A DNA stretch of 64,000 nucleotides from Arthrobacter sp. CAN_C5 (GTDB lineage: Bacteria > Actinomycetota > Actinomycetes > Actinomycetales > Micrococcaceae), in NCBI RefSeq assembly GCF_017875735.1, contig NZ_JAGGMZ010000001.1, positions 1,364,001 to 1,428,000 on the forward strand, written 5' to 3'. The position numbers were made by a program, and so were the translations under genes. Under the pieces are notes generated by a model, which searched no databases, was not told where the DNA came from, and saw only the letters and a list, made by a program, of their open reading frames with translations. Of the stretch, positions 37,007 through 46,503 are shown piece after piece. Within the stretch, counting starts at the first letter, position 1; each line of letters begins with the position of its first letter.

Positions 37007-38077
37007 TCATCCGGTCGAAGTGGTGTCCACCAGCAGGCTGGCCATGGTGCCGACGACGTCGGCACCCTCCAGCACTGCGGACCAGCTCGCCGGTAGACCG
37101 TCCCGACCGTACAGCGCACCCAGGATGTTGCCGGTCAGCGACCCGGTGGTGTCGCTGTCGCCGTCGTGATTGATCGCCAGGGCGATCGCGGTGCGGAAAT
37201 GCTGCTCTGGACCGGTGGCAGACCCAGCTGGCCCGGCGCCGGCCTCGCTGGCCAGGACCGCGTAGATGGCGATCGCCACCGCCTCGTCAGCTGTCCAACC
37301 GCCGCCGAGGGCTGCGCTCATCTGTTCAGGCGACCCGCCGTCGTCGGCCAGCTGAACCGCCGTCTCGAGGAGCTGAGCCAGTTCGGGGACACTGGAGCTG
37401 TGCGCCCGGGCGACGGCCGCGGAAACGGCCTCCCGCAGCGACATTTCGTCCCGCACGATGCCATGGATCAGGACCGCCATCACTGCCGCTCCGTGCAGGG
37501 CGGCCGGGTGGCCATGGGTGAGGGCCGCAGCGTTCATGGCCAGCCGATCGGCCACCTCAACCGGAATGTGCGGCACCAGCCCGAAGGGCGCGGAGCGCAT
37601 TACCGTACCCGATCCTTTGGCCTCGGGGTTCACCGGCCGGGATTGGGTTCCCATCTCCCCACTGCGCAGGCCGCTCAGACAGGCGGTGCCGGGTCGTCGA
37701 CGGTGCTGCAGCACCTCCTGGGCATCGATCCAGCGGGGTGGGGCTACGGGAGCCGACGACGGCGGTGTCTCGCCCTGCGTCGCGAGCCACCGGAGGTAGG
37801 CCAGCCAGAGGCACGCCGTCTCGTCGGCGGCAACTCCGTCGTTGGCCCACTGGATAGCATCCACCAGGCCGTCGACCGTATAGAGCGACAGCTGGGTGTC
37901 GTCCGAGAACCGAAAGACTTCCTGCAACTGGGTGGGGGAGGTCAGCCCAGCCGGGCCGTAGGCTGCCCTGATTGCCTCAAGATCGAGATTTTCGACGGCG
38001 AAGCCGAGCGCATCGCCGAGCGCGCCGCCCAGCAGACAGCCATGGACACGGTCCGAGAAAGAGGGATTGGTCAGCAC
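37007..38077 (-). CDS. ADP-ribosylglycohydrolase family protein
   Basis: A 356-residue all-helical hydrolase of the DraG/ARH family. The Mg-binding motifs are visible: GCLLGGALGDALG, FSDDTQLSL (the usual TDDT is SDDT) and the C-terminal NHDGDSDTTGSLTGN. Members remove ADP-ribose from proteins or small molecules; no ADP-ribosyltransferase gene is seen in the window, so the target is unknown. Of two tandem GTG codons (38080, 38077) I choose 38077 because TAGACT lies exactly six bases upstream. Divergent from the aquaporin gene. Confidence 0.9.
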   Translation of the reverse strand: MLTNPSFSDRVHGCLLGGALGDALGFAVENLDLEAIRAAYGPAGLTSPTQLQEVFRFSDDTQLSLYTVDGLVDAIQWANDGVAADETACLWLAYLRWLATQGETPPSSAPVAPPRWIDAQEVLQHRRRPGTACLSGLRSGEMGTQSRPVNPEAKGSGTVMRSAPFGLVPHIPVEVADRLAMNAAALTHGHPAALHGAAVMAVLIHGIVRDEMSLREAVSAAVARAHSSSVPELAQLLETAVQLADDGGSPEQMSAALGGGWTADEAVAIAIYAVLASEAGAGPAGSATGPEQHFRTAIALAINHDGDSDTTGSLTGNILGALYGRDGLPASWSAVLEGADVVGTMASLLVDTTSTG

Positions 38078-38083
38078 CACAAC

Positions 38084-38089
38084 AGTCTA
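38084..38089 (-). promoter_or_regulatory. Leaderless -10 element for the ADP-ribosylglycohydrolase gene
   Basis: TAGACT on the minus strand ends six bases before the second of two GTG codons. The same hexamer occurs at the same spacing before the alpha/beta hydrolase at 10053. Confidence 0.55.
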
Positions 38090-38274
38090 GTGTCGGGTAG
38101 TGTTCTACTGCCGCGACCACCTTGACGCCCGTTCTCAGCGGGCATTCAGCAACAGGTGGAAGGCTTGACAGGTTTGCCCGACCCCACACGACGGTCCCGG
38201 CAGCCAGCACGGTCCCGACCATAGCGTCGGCCACAACTTCAGCTCTTCCAACAGCTCAAAGGATTTCGTCCACC

Positions 38275-39333
38275 ATGACGCAGACATCACTGCCCACCGC
38301 TGAACAGCACGCAAACCCGGAACCGTCCGGCCGCTCGTCCTCGATCAGCGACTTCTCCCTGGTGGCCCGGTCACTGGCCGAAGCCGCCGGCTCATTCCTC
38401 CTGGTCCTGGCCGGACTGGGGGTCACCATCCTGAACACCCAGACGGGGGTGCAGCCCACCCTTGCGTTCGGCCTGGCCCTGATCGGAGCGATTGTTGCGT
38501 TCGGCTATGTCTCTGGTGGTCACTTCAACCCGGCGGTCACGCTCGGCTCAGCCATCGCCGGCAAGACCTCATGGATCTCGGTGCTGCCCTACCTCGTGGC
38601 GCAGGTTGTGGGGGGCGTTATCGCGGCAGTCTTCATCTGGTTGCTCCTGAGCGCCAACCAGCAGTTCGCCGGGAGTGTCCAGGCGCTGTTCGCCGTCTCG
38701 GCCAACGGTTACGCGGAACATTCCCCCACCCAGTTCGCGCTGAGCAGCGCCTTCCTGGCCGAAGTGGTCGGGACAGCCATCTTTGTCGCGGTGGTCCTGG
38801 GCGCGATGTCCCGGACCGCCACCGGCTCGCTGCGCAACGCTGGCGGCCCCTTTGCTATCGGCCTGGTGTATGCGGCGCTGCTGACCTTCCTGCTGCCGAT
38901 CAGCAACGGATCTCTGAATCCGGCCCGTTCCACTGCCGCAGCAATCTTCTCCGAAAGCTGGGCCATCGAGCAGCTCTGGCTGTTCTGGGTGGCCCCCGTT
39001 CTGGGCGCGGCAATCGCCGGACTGATCTACCGCAGCTCCGAGTTGTTCGGTGGACGCACCACGGGTGCAAAGCCTGTCCAGGTCACTGACGCGCCCGACC
39101 CCAGCGCGACGTCCAGTGGGCCGGCCACCGCCACCGCGGACACCGCCACCCAGGCCACCGCCACACCAGCTACGTCCACGACGCCCACTTCTCGGCCAGC
39201 CACGGACCGGTACCCCGCCGACCATGCGCGCACCGGCGACAACGCCGATGAGGGGCAGGTGGACCGCCCGGCCGGCACCGACGACGCACGGACGTTCTTC
39301 GACGAATCAGACGAACGCCGCGACGGAAAATAG
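38275..39333 (+). CDS. MIP/aquaporin family channel
   Basis: A 352-residue channel with six main hydrophobic segments and the two half-helices GHFNPAVT and GSLNPARS that give the NPA motifs. The Gly/Ala-lined pattern is closer to water-selective aquaporins (AqpZ-like) than to glycerol facilitators, but this is not firm. A hydrophilic N-terminus of about 35 residues and a Thr/Ala-rich C-terminal tail of about 95 residues are additions to the core. ATG 38275 was chosen as the family-like start. The 197-bp spacer upstream has a TTGACA at 38165-38170 but no clear -10. Confidence 0.92.
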   Translation: MTQTSLPTAEQHANPEPSGRSSSISDFSLVARSLAEAAGSFLLVLAGLGVTILNTQTGVQPTLAFGLALIGAIVAFGYVSGGHFNPAVTLGSAIAGKTSWISVLPYLVAQVVGGVIAAVFIWLLLSANQQFAGSVQALFAVSANGYAEHSPTQFALSSAFLAEVVGTAIFVAVVLGAMSRTATGSLRNAGGPFAIGLVYAALLTFLLPISNGSLNPARSTAAAIFSESWAIEQLWLFWVAPVLGAAIAGLIYRSSELFGGRTTGAKPVQVTDAPDPSATSSGPATATADTATQATATPATSTTPTSRPATDRYPADHARTGDNADEGQVDRPAGTDDARTFFDESDERRDGK

Positions 39334-39396
39334 GTCGCCCAGCGGGCAAAGTCCGCACCGCCGGGTGCGCTCCGCAGGAATGTCAGTGGGGGCCGG

Positions 39397-39402
39397 TAGC
39401 TT
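39397..39402 (+). promoter_or_regulatory. Leaderless -10 element for sbcDC
   Basis: TAGCTT ends six bases before the sbcD ATG. The intervening GGAAGT is too close to act as a ribosome-binding site. Confidence 0.45.
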
Positions 39403-39408
39403 GGAAGT

Positions 39409-40575
39409 ATGAGGCTACTGCACACATCCGATTGGCACCTGGGACGGTCGTTCCACGGTGTGGGCACCCTACAGGCGCAGCGGCTCTTCATCGATCACCT
39501 CGAGAAGTCCGTCCGCGAGTTTGAGGTGGACGTGGTACTGATCGCCGGCGACGTCTACGACCGTGCACTGCCCGGCGTGGACGTCGTCGGACTCTTTGAC
39601 GAGGCGCTGGAACGCCTGACCGCTGCCGGCGCGCAAGTGGTTGTCTCCAGCGGAAACCATGACTCTGCCACCCGGCTGGGCTTCGGCGGCCGCATCCTGG
39701 AACGCGGGGGAGTGCACCTGCGCACCCGGCTCGAGGATATCGCCCGGCCGGTCTTGTTCCCTCTGGATGAGGACGGCGCCGAGCTCGCTGTGTACGGCCT
39801 GCCGTACCTCGAACCACGGTTGGTAGCGGAAACGCTCGGCGCCGAGGCCCCCACCCACACTGCTGTCACCCGGGCGGCGCTGGACCTGGTCCGGTCCGAC
39901 CTGGCGCATCGCCGGTCCGCGGGCACCGTCCGGTCGCTGGTGATGGCCCACACCTTTGCCAGCGGCGGCATCACCTCGGACAGCGAACGCGATCTCAGCG
40001 TGGGAGGGGTGGGAGCCGTCCCCCTGGATCTCTTTGAAACCTTCGACTATGCGGCACTGGGCCACCTGCACGGTCAGCAGCAGCTCTCCCCGAATGTGCG
40101 CTACTCCGGTTCGCCCCTGCCGTACTCCTTCTCCGAAGCACGTCAGTCGAAGGGCGCGTGGCTGGTGGAGATCGGCCCAGCGGGCCTGGGTAACGTCCGT
40201 GCCGTCGAATGGCCCGGCTATCGTGAGCTCGCCGTCCTGACCGGTGAACTGGAAGAGCTACTGTCGGATCCACGCCATGAGTGGGCCGAGACTGCCTACT
40301 GCCACATCACCCTCGTGGATCCGGACCGGCCCACCCAGGCCATGGAGCGGTTGCGTAGCCGCTTCCCCTCGACCCTCGTCCTGGTTTTCGAACCTGCGGG
40401 GGATCGTCAGCGCGCCGCCCAGACGTACAGTCAGCGGATCGCCCAGGCCACCGATGATGTGGACGTGTGCTGCGGCTTCCTTGACCACGTGCGGTCCCGA
40501 CCAGCGAGCGAGAGCGAACGCACAGTGCTGACAGCTGTCCTGGAAACCGTTCGCTCGGCAGAGGTGGAACGGTGA
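39409..40575 (+). CDS. sbcD: Nuclease SbcCD subunit D (Mre11-like)
   Basis: Mn-dependent nuclease subunit that opens hairpins and cuts protein-blocked DNA ends. The 388-residue product has the phosphoesterase motifs in order: HTSDWHLGRSFHG, VVLIAGDVYDRALP, VVSSGNHDS, VMAHTF and ALGHLHGQQ. The C-terminal capping part (about 255-388) is less conserved. sbcC starts within its stop codon (GTGA), so the two subunits are translationally coupled. Confidence 0.95.
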   Translation: MRLLHTSDWHLGRSFHGVGTLQAQRLFIDHLEKSVREFEVDVVLIAGDVYDRALPGVDVVGLFDEALERLTAAGAQVVVSSGNHDSATRLGFGGRILERGGVHLRTRLEDIARPVLFPLDEDGAELAVYGLPYLEPRLVAETLGAEAPTHTAVTRAALDLVRSDLAHRRSAGTVRSLVMAHTFASGGITSDSERDLSVGGVGAVPLDLFETFDYAALGHLHGQQQLSPNVRYSGSPLPYSFSEARQSKGAWLVEIGPAGLGNVRAVEWPGYRELAVLTGELEELLSDPRHEWAETAYCHITLVDPDRPTQAMERLRSRFPSTLVLVFEPAGDRQRAAQTYSQRIAQATDDVDVCCGFLDHVRSRPASESERTVLTAVLETVRSAEVER

Positions 40576-43500
40576 GGATCCACCGCCTTGAACTGCAGGC
40601 CTTCGGCCCCTTTGCGCATCGCCAGGAGGTCGACTTCGACCGCCTGGGCGCCCACGGACTGTTCCTTCTGAACGGCCCAACAGGGGCGGGCAAGTCGAGC
40701 GTCCTCGATGCGATCTGCTACGCCCTGTATGGGTCGGTTCCGGGTGCCCGCCAGGGCGCAAAGAGGCTCCGCAGTGACCACGCACCGGAGTCCCTCGCCC
40801 CTGAGGTGGCCTGCGAGTTCAGCGTGGGCGGCCGCCGGCTGGAAGTGATTCGCAACCCCCAGTGGAATCGCCCTGCCAAGCGGGGCACCGGCACTACGTC
40901 CGAGCCCGCGCGGACCCTGCTGAGGGAAAAAATTGACGGCGAATGGGTACAGAAATCTGCCCGCAATGATGAGGCTGGCGGTGAAATCCAGGCCCTGCTG
41001 GGCATGGACCGCGAACAGTTCACCCGCGTGGTCATGTTGCCCCAGGGCGAGTTCGCGGCCTTCCTGCGCTCTGACGCCAAATCAAGGCGGGACCTGCTAC
41101 AGAAACTCTTCGCCACGGACCGGTTCGAGAAGGTGGAGCAGGTCCTCACCGAACGCGCCCGGACGATGGCGGGCCGGGTGGCGGAGGCCGAAGCGGGGCT
41201 GAGCCACATCCACCGTCGAGCGGTGGACGAGGTGCAACGCTATGAGTCGGCCGACGATGCGGTACCGGACGCGACGGGTGATGCCGGGGCTCCCCTCACC
41301 CTGACCGATCTTCGCGCACGGCTCGCAACCGTGCTGGAGAGCGCCCGGCGGACCTCGGACGCGGACTCACGGAATCGAAGCCTGCTCACGCAGCAGCAGC
41401 AGGACACCCTGGCTGCCTACACCCGTCGGCAAGCCCTGGCAGCCTTCCGTGCCGTTGAAGAGGCGCATGCGGCACAGCGGGAAGAAGCGGCGGACTTCCA
41501 GACGGCGGTCGACCGGGACCGGAAGGCACGCATCCTGGAGAGCGGACTGCGTGCCCTGGATCTGGCGGAGGATGCACTGCGGCAGACAACCGAGCGGGCG
41601 CAGTCAGCAACGCGAATGGTGGCCGGTTCGCCAGTTGCCACCTCCCTCCTCCCGGACCTCGAGAGCACCGGTCAGGAGAAGGCCCTCCCCGGGACGGCAG
41701 ACACCATCGCGATGCTGGACGCAGCGTGCACCGCAGCGACGTCGGAACTCGGCGTCCTCCGCGCCGCACTGCCGGAGGAACAGCGGCTGCAGAGCCTGGA
41801 GGAACGTCTCACGGAGTCGGCGACCGAGCTGCAGCGGATTGATGCTGCCCTGCGGGAGTGTGCGGAAGCACTGGCCGAGGTTCGTGCCGAGACAGCATTG
41901 GTCGGCGGGGAGCGGGTCGAGCTGGAACGAACGGTCAACGGGACATCGGCGCTCGACGAGCGGGTGGCGGAAGGAAAACGGCTCCTGGCGACCATCGCTG
42001 CGCTGGACACCGCGCGGACGAGGATGACCAGCGAAGAAGACAGATACTCAGCTGCCGAACGGCGCTTCCTGGAGCTCAAGAGCATCTGGCTGGAGACCCT
42101 CCGGCAACGCCTGGAGCAGGCGGCAGCAGAACTGGCGGCTGGCCTCACCGAGGACAGCGACTGCCCCGTCTGCGGCAGTCGGTCCCATCCACACCCCGCG
42201 TCGGCGGACGGGGCGAGCCTGGTTACCCACGAGCAGGAGCAGGCGGCACGGCAGGACCAGCTTGCCGCGGAACAGGTCGTGGAGCGTCTACGGCGGGTGC
42301 GCGACGACGCCGTCCTCGACGCTGCACGGCTGCAGGCCCAGGGCGGGGACCGCGAGGTCGGTGCCGTCCGGGAAGCCCTTGAGGCAGATACCGCGCTCCT
42401 GGCGGAGGCCGTCGCGGCCGGTAAGGCGCTGGAGCGGGCGACCGAGCGGCTGACAGCGCTGGCCGGCCGGGAAGAGACCCTGACCGCCCAGCACAACGGG
42501 TTGGCCACGGCCCAGGCCGAGACCCGGGCCTCCATCACGGGACTGCAGGAGCAAATGGATGAGATGCAGGAGCGGCTGGCTACGCTGCGCGGCGGGTACG
42601 AAACCCTCGCCGAACGGACCGGTGACCTGGCGGCAGCCCACGAGACGATGGCCGACTGCCGGGACGCTCTCCAGGATCTGGCGCGGGCCGGTTCCAGCCG
42701 GGAACTGGCATTCGCCACCTTGTCCGAGGCGCTCGTGGGTTCAGCCTTCGATCACCCCGACGAGGTGCGTTCTGCACTGTTGTCGCCGGTGGAACTCGAC
42801 CATGCGGAACTTTTCCTTGCCACCCACCACCGGGCGGGAGACCGGCTGGAGGCCGACCGGGCTCTCCCCGACATTGCCGGGGCACTCAGGGACGAAGCGG
42901 CGGGCCTGCCGATCGTCACCAGTGTGCAGGTCGACGACGCCGCCGCGTCCGAGGCAGAAGCCGCTGAGCGGGCAACTGCGAGCCTGCTCAGGCTCCGGAT
43001 GGTCCAGGAGTCAGTGCTGCAGCTTGACCGGTACGCGACCGAACTGACGCGTCAGGAGCAGGTGGTGCTGCCCCTGCTGCAGGAGCGTGACCTGATCAAG
43101 TCGCTCGCCGACACCGCGGCCGGGGGCGGAGAGAACTCGTTCAAGATGTCCCTGGGCACCTACGTGCTGGCCGCCCGCCTCGAGCAGGTGGCCGATGCCG
43201 CCACCGAGCGACTGCTGGCGATGTCCGACGGGCGCTACGCCCTGGTGCACAGTGATGCACTCTCCGGAAACAGGAAGTCCGGCCTGGGCCTGAACGTGAT
43301 CGATGGATGGACCGGGAACCGGCGGGACACCGCGACCCTGTCGGGCGGTGAGTCCTTCATGGCCGCACTGGCGCTGGCCCTCGGCCTGGCCGACGTCGTC
43401 CAGGCCGAGTCGGGCGGCATCGAGATTGAGACCCTCTTTGTCGACGAAGGGTTCGGCAGTCTGGACGAGCAGTCGCTGGAGCAGGTCATGGACGCGCTGG

Positions 43501-43673
43501 AGGGGCTCCGGGACGGGGGCCGGATGGTGGGACTGGTCAGCCATGTTGCGGAGCTGAAGCAGCGAATCGGCGCCCAGTTGCAGGTGGTGAAGGAACGCGA
43601 CGGCTCCACCCTGCATATTGTCGATCAGGTCCCGGCCCAGGCGGATCCCTCGGTCGTGCTGCAGACAGTGTAA
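40572..43673 (+). CDS. sbcC: Nuclease SbcCD subunit C (Rad50-like SMC ATPase)
   Basis: A 1033-residue SMC-type ATPase. Walker A NGPTGAGKSSVLDA is near residue 35, two long coiled-coil arms run from about 180 to 850, and the zinc hook CPVC is at residues 531-534 midway between them. The C-terminal signature is LSGGESFMAALAL and Walker B is TLFVDEGFGSLDE. It works with SbcD on DNA hairpins and double-strand ends. The start is GTG, overlapping sbcD by 4 bp. Confidence 0.95.
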   Translation: MRIHRLELQAFGPFAHRQEVDFDRLGAHGLFLLNGPTGAGKSSVLDAICYALYGSVPGARQGAKRLRSDHAPESLAPEVACEFSVGGRRLEVIRNPQWNRPAKRGTGTTSEPARTLLREKIDGEWVQKSARNDEAGGEIQALLGMDREQFTRVVMLPQGEFAAFLRSDAKSRRDLLQKLFATDRFEKVEQVLTERARTMAGRVAEAEAGLSHIHRRAVDEVQRYESADDAVPDATGDAGAPLTLTDLRARLATVLESARRTSDADSRNRSLLTQQQQDTLAAYTRRQALAAFRAVEEAHAAQREEAADFQTAVDRDRKARILESGLRALDLAEDALRQTTERAQSATRMVAGSPVATSLLPDLESTGQEKALPGTADTIAMLDAACTAATSELGVLRAALPEEQRLQSLEERLTESATELQRIDAALRECAEALAEVRAETALVGGERVELERTVNGTSALDERVAEGKRLLATIAALDTARTRMTSEEDRYSAAERRFLELKSIWLETLRQRLEQAAAELAAGLTEDSDCPVCGSRSHPHPASADGASLVTHEQEQAARQDQLAAEQVVERLRRVRDDAVLDAARLQAQGGDREVGAVREALEADTALLAEAVAAGKALERATERLTALAGREETLTAQHNGLATAQAETRASITGLQEQMDEMQERLATLRGGYETLAERTGDLAAAHETMADCRDALQDLARAGSSRELAFATLSEALVGSAFDHPDEVRSALLSPVELDHAELFLATHHRAGDRLEADRALPDIAGALRDEAAGLPIVTSVQVDDAAASEAEAAERATASLLRLRMVQESVLQLDRYATELTRQEQVVLPLLQERDLIKSLADTAAGGGENSFKMSLGTYVLAARLEQVADAATERLLAMSDGRYALVHSDALSGNRKSGLGLNVIDGWTGNRRDTATLSGGESFMAALALALGLADVVQAESGGIEIETLFVDEGFGSLDEQSLEQVMDALEGLRDGGRMVGLVSHVAELKQRIGAQLQVVKERDGSTLHIVDQVPAQADPSVVLQTV

Positions 43674-43750
43674 ATTAGGCTTGTTCACCGGGTTGGGCGC
43701 ATCGGGAGGGGGGACGATGCGCACTCAGCTGTATCCGGAAAGACTCGATC

Positions 43751-45025
43751 ATGACACCACCCCTTGTAGCCGGCAGCCGGCTGGGACGCTTTGGCCGTCT
43801 CCCCGCACTGGCCGGACCATCCTTCCTCACCATAGGTTTCTTCGCCCGGCTCCCGCTGGCCATGCTGACCGTCGGAGCCCTCACCCTGGTCACCGCGGCG
43901 AGCGGATCCGTGGCGACCGGCGGGTTCGCCGCCGGAGCGGTTGGTGTGGGCTCGGCGTTGGGCGCACCGATCCTCGGGTACCTCGCGGACCGTACCGGCC
44001 AGCGGCCCGTGCTGCTCATCTCGGCAGCACTGAACACCGCAGCCATCATCTGGGTGATCGCTGCGAGCTATCTCGTTCCGGACTTCTCCGGACCATCAAC
44101 GGCAATGATCCTCGCCGCGGCATTCGGCATGGGTCTGACCTCCCCCCAGATCGGGCCCTTGGCGCGGGTGCGCTGGATCGCGCTGACCCGACGCACCCAA
44201 CCCGGTGACCTGGACACGGCGCTGTCCTATGAAAGCACCGCGGATGAGCTGACCTTCGTCCTTGGACCAGCACTGGTGGGACTTCTGGCGAGCCTGATCA
44301 CCCCCTGGCTGCCGTTGGCCCTCGCCGCCGTGCTCACCGTCGTGATGGTGAGCGCCTTTGCCGTTCACAGCACGGTCCAGGCGGTCGTGCCGCTCAACCG
44401 CCGGCCCCGACGCGCCGCCGCGGGGGAGGCGCCGCCCCGGCGGGGCGCCCCCGGCAGCCGACGGTTCTGGTTCCTGGTTCCCCTGCCCGTGTTCGGGATG
44501 GTCGCGATGGGGACCTTCTTCGGATCGACACAGACTGCGCTCATCGCGTTCGCGGGAGAGTTCGGTGCGGCGACCTCGGCCGGCCTGCTGTACGCGGTGA
44601 TGGGTCTGAGCTCGGCGGCAGCCGCCCTGTCGGTGGCGTACTGGCCGGCACGGTTCTCGGCGTCGTGGCGCTGGATTCTCTCAGCGGGTGGAATGAGCCT
44701 GCTGACCCTGTTCCTCTTTATTCCGCAGGAGGTCCCCCTGATGCTGTTGGTTCTGTTCGTGCTCGGCATCCCGGTGGGACCCACTATGGTCACCATCTTC
44801 AGCATCGGTTCCCTGGTGGCCCCGAAGGAACTCATGGGCACCGTCATGACCCTGCTGGCCAGTGGGATTGTCGCGGGCACCGCGATCGGAGCTTCGGTAG
44901 CCGGGACCGTCGCGGAAGCTGAGGGATTCAGCGCGGCCTTCATCGTTCCCGTTGCCGCTGCCGGTGCCTTGCTCCTCCTGGGCATCGTCTCCCTCGCGGT
45001 TCCCCGGCAGCAGCCAGAGGAGTAG
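43751..45025 (+). CDS. MFS transporter
   Basis: A 424-residue permease with 12 hydrophobic segments in two groups of six separated by a basic loop (about 215-240; [17 protein letters not shown]). Motif A appears as GYLADRTGQRPVLL after helix 2. Predicted efflux of small molecules, substrate unknown. ATG 43751 has GGAAAG upstream. It follows sbcC by 77 bp and converges on iclR with a 12-bp gap, so it may share the sbcDC transcript. Confidence 0.86.
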   Translation: MTPPLVAGSRLGRFGRLPALAGPSFLTIGFFARLPLAMLTVGALTLVTAASGSVATGGFAAGAVGVGSALGAPILGYLADRTGQRPVLLISAALNTAAIIWVIAASYLVPDFSGPSTAMILAAAFGMGLTSPQIGPLARVRWIALTRRTQPGDLDTALSYESTADELTFVLGPALVGLLASLITPWLPLALAAVLTVVMVSAFAVHSTVQAVVPLNRRPRRAAAGEAPPRRGAPGSRRFWFLVPLPVFGMVAMGTFFGSTQTALIAFAGEFGAATSAGLLYAVMGLSSAAAALSVAYWPARFSASWRWILSAGGMSLLTLFLFIPQEVPLMLLVLFVLGIPVGPTMVTIFSIGSLVAPKELMGTVMTLLASGIVAGTAIGASVAGTVAEAEGFSAAFIVPVAAAGALLLLGIVSLAVPRQQPEE

Positions 45026-45037
45026 CTCCAAGGGAGG

Positions 45038-45802
45038 TCAGCGCAGCTGGTCCTCGATGGTCCGCGCGCAGTCGATCAGCTGGGCGCCGAGTTCGGAGGG
45101 GGTGTGCAGCGAGCGGATGTAGACCAGCGCCACCGCGGCCGGCAGCTGGCCTGGAATCCGCACCGGCACTGCCACCGACGAGACCCCGTCAATCACCTCA
45201 TCATGGCTCACCGCATAGCCGGTGCGCTGAGCGGTGCGGGCATCGGCCCGGTACGGCTGCCCGGGGGCACGGCGCTCCCACGCCTGTTCGGTGAGGGCCG
45301 ACTGGATGGCGATTCCCGGCGCCCCGGCGCTTACCGGGTGGCGGGTGCCGGGCCGCTGGGCCACGGTGGCCCCTGTGTGGCGGGGCTCCACCGCCACCAG
45401 CGTCACACAATCCTGCTGGTCCAGAACGACCACGAAGGCGGTCATGCCCAGCGTGTTGGCCAGCTGGGTCAGTTCGGGGAGGGCAGCGGACTGCAGATCA
45501 CTCGCAACACCCCGGGCCAGCGCGGCCAGGCCCGGTCCGGCCTGCACCCCGCCCGCCGCATCACGGACTACCAACGAATGATCCTCCAGCGTCCGCAGGA
45601 TTCGGTAGGCGATGGAGCGGTGGACGTCGAGACGCACTGCCAGCTCGGCTATCGACAGTGGCGAGCTGGCCTCGGCCAGGATCTCCAGGGCGCGGATACC
45701 ACGGGAGAGGGTCTGCGAGTGGGCTGATGGCGCGATCGCAGTACCGCTCTGGGCACTTACCACGGCTGTTCCTCCTGGCTGGTCGACTGTCATCTCGGTC
45801 AC
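45038..45802 (-). CDS. IclR family transcriptional regulator
   Basis: A regulator of about 254 residues: an N-terminal winged helix (about 30-95; RGIRALEILAEASSPLSIAE, LDVHRSIAYRILRTLEDHSL) and a C-terminal effector domain with ALVYIRS near the end. The start is GTG 45802 or ATG 45793. It is divergent from the flavin reductase-monooxygenase genes, and two inverted repeats lie between them, so it most likely controls that aromatic-degradation operon in response to its substrate or a pathway intermediate. Confidence 0.92.
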   Translation of the reverse strand: MTEMTVDQPGGTAVVSAQSGTAIAPSAHSQTLSRGIRALEILAEASSPLSIAELAVRLDVHRSIAYRILRTLEDHSLVVRDAAGGVQAGPGLAALARGVASDLQSAALPELTQLANTLGMTAFVVVLDQQDCVTLVAVEPRHTGATVAQRPGTRHPVSAGAPGIAIQSALTEQAWERRAPGQPYRADARTAQRTGYAVSHDEVIDGVSSVAVPVRIPGQLPAAVALVYIRSLHTPSELGAQLIDCARTIEDQLR

Positions 45803-45813
45803 TTCTGGTCACT

Positions 45814-45850
45814 ATTTCATTATCTGAATGAAATGTTCAACTATAGAACA
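45814..45850. promoter_or_regulatory. IclR operator candidates and overlapping promoter
   Basis: A perfect repeat ATTTCATT-N5-AATGAAAT (45814-45834) is followed directly by TGTTC-N7-GAACA (45834-45850). A TATAGA hexamer at 45842-45847, a plausible -10 for the monooxygenase operon, lies inside the second repeat. The block is AT-rich and lies between the divergent iclR and reductase genes. Confidence 0.65.
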
Positions 45851-45897
45851 GCTAGGCTGGAAAGGAGCCAACAGGAACCCATCGAAGGAGTCCCGCA

Positions 45898-46449
45898 ATG
45901 ATTGCGTCACCGCAGAACCGGGATGCGGCGGGCGATGGTTTTGCCGCCCGCCGCCGCTCGCTGAACGCCCCCCGCGCGCACCACTTCAGGGGGAGCCTTG
46001 GCCGGTTCGCCACCGGGGTGGGCATTGTGACGTTCGATGGCGCCACCAAGCGCCACGGGATTACCGTCAACTCCTTCACCTCGGTGTCCATGGAACCGCC
46101 GCTGGTTCTGGTGAGTATTGCGCGCAGCACCAAGGCACACGATGAACTGGCCGGGTGCCCCTTCGCCGTCAACATTCTTGGTGCCGAGCAGCGTTCGCTG
46201 GCCATGCATTTCGCGGGCCGGCCCACCAACGAGCCGACCTGGCTCGAAGGCTCCACGGCACCTCGTCTGGCCAATGTCCTGGCCTTCTTTGAATGCACGC
46301 CGTGGGCGGCGTACGACGGCGGTGATCACACCCTGTATCTGGGTGAAGTGCAGGACTTCAACTACCGCAAGGGAGACGCCCTTGCGTACGCCAACAGTAC
46401 CTTCACCACCATTCCGGAGAACCAGTTGGGAATGGAAGACCTGTTCTAG
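45898..46449 (+). CDS. Flavin reductase (HpaC-type) of a two-component monooxygenase
   Basis: A 183-residue NAD(P)H:flavin oxidoreductase that supplies reduced FAD/FMN to the oxygenase encoded next. Family blocks are FRGSLGRFATGVGIVTF, HGITVNSFTSVSMEPPLVLV and ANSTFTTIPENQLG. AAGGAG lies seven bases before the ATG. The gap to the oxygenase gene is 54 bp, supporting one operon under the divergent IclR regulator. Confidence 0.92.
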   Translation: MIASPQNRDAAGDGFAARRRSLNAPRAHHFRGSLGRFATGVGIVTFDGATKRHGITVNSFTSVSMEPPLVLVSIARSTKAHDELAGCPFAVNILGAEQRSLAMHFAGRPTNEPTWLEGSTAPRLANVLAFFECTPWAAYDGGDHTLYLGEVQDFNYRKGDALAYANSTFTTIPENQLGMEDLF

Positions 46450-46503
46450 CGGGTTGCACACCAGGCAGTACAAACGACAGCCACCTCACGCGAGTGGAGC
46501 ACA

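Noticed and set aside
43700-43750. ATG at 43717 with an excellent GGAGG Shine-Dalgarno sequence before the MFS gene
   Set aside because: Its frame differs from the MFS gene, runs antimotif through it, and encodes nothing recognisable; ATG 43751 gives the proper transporter start.
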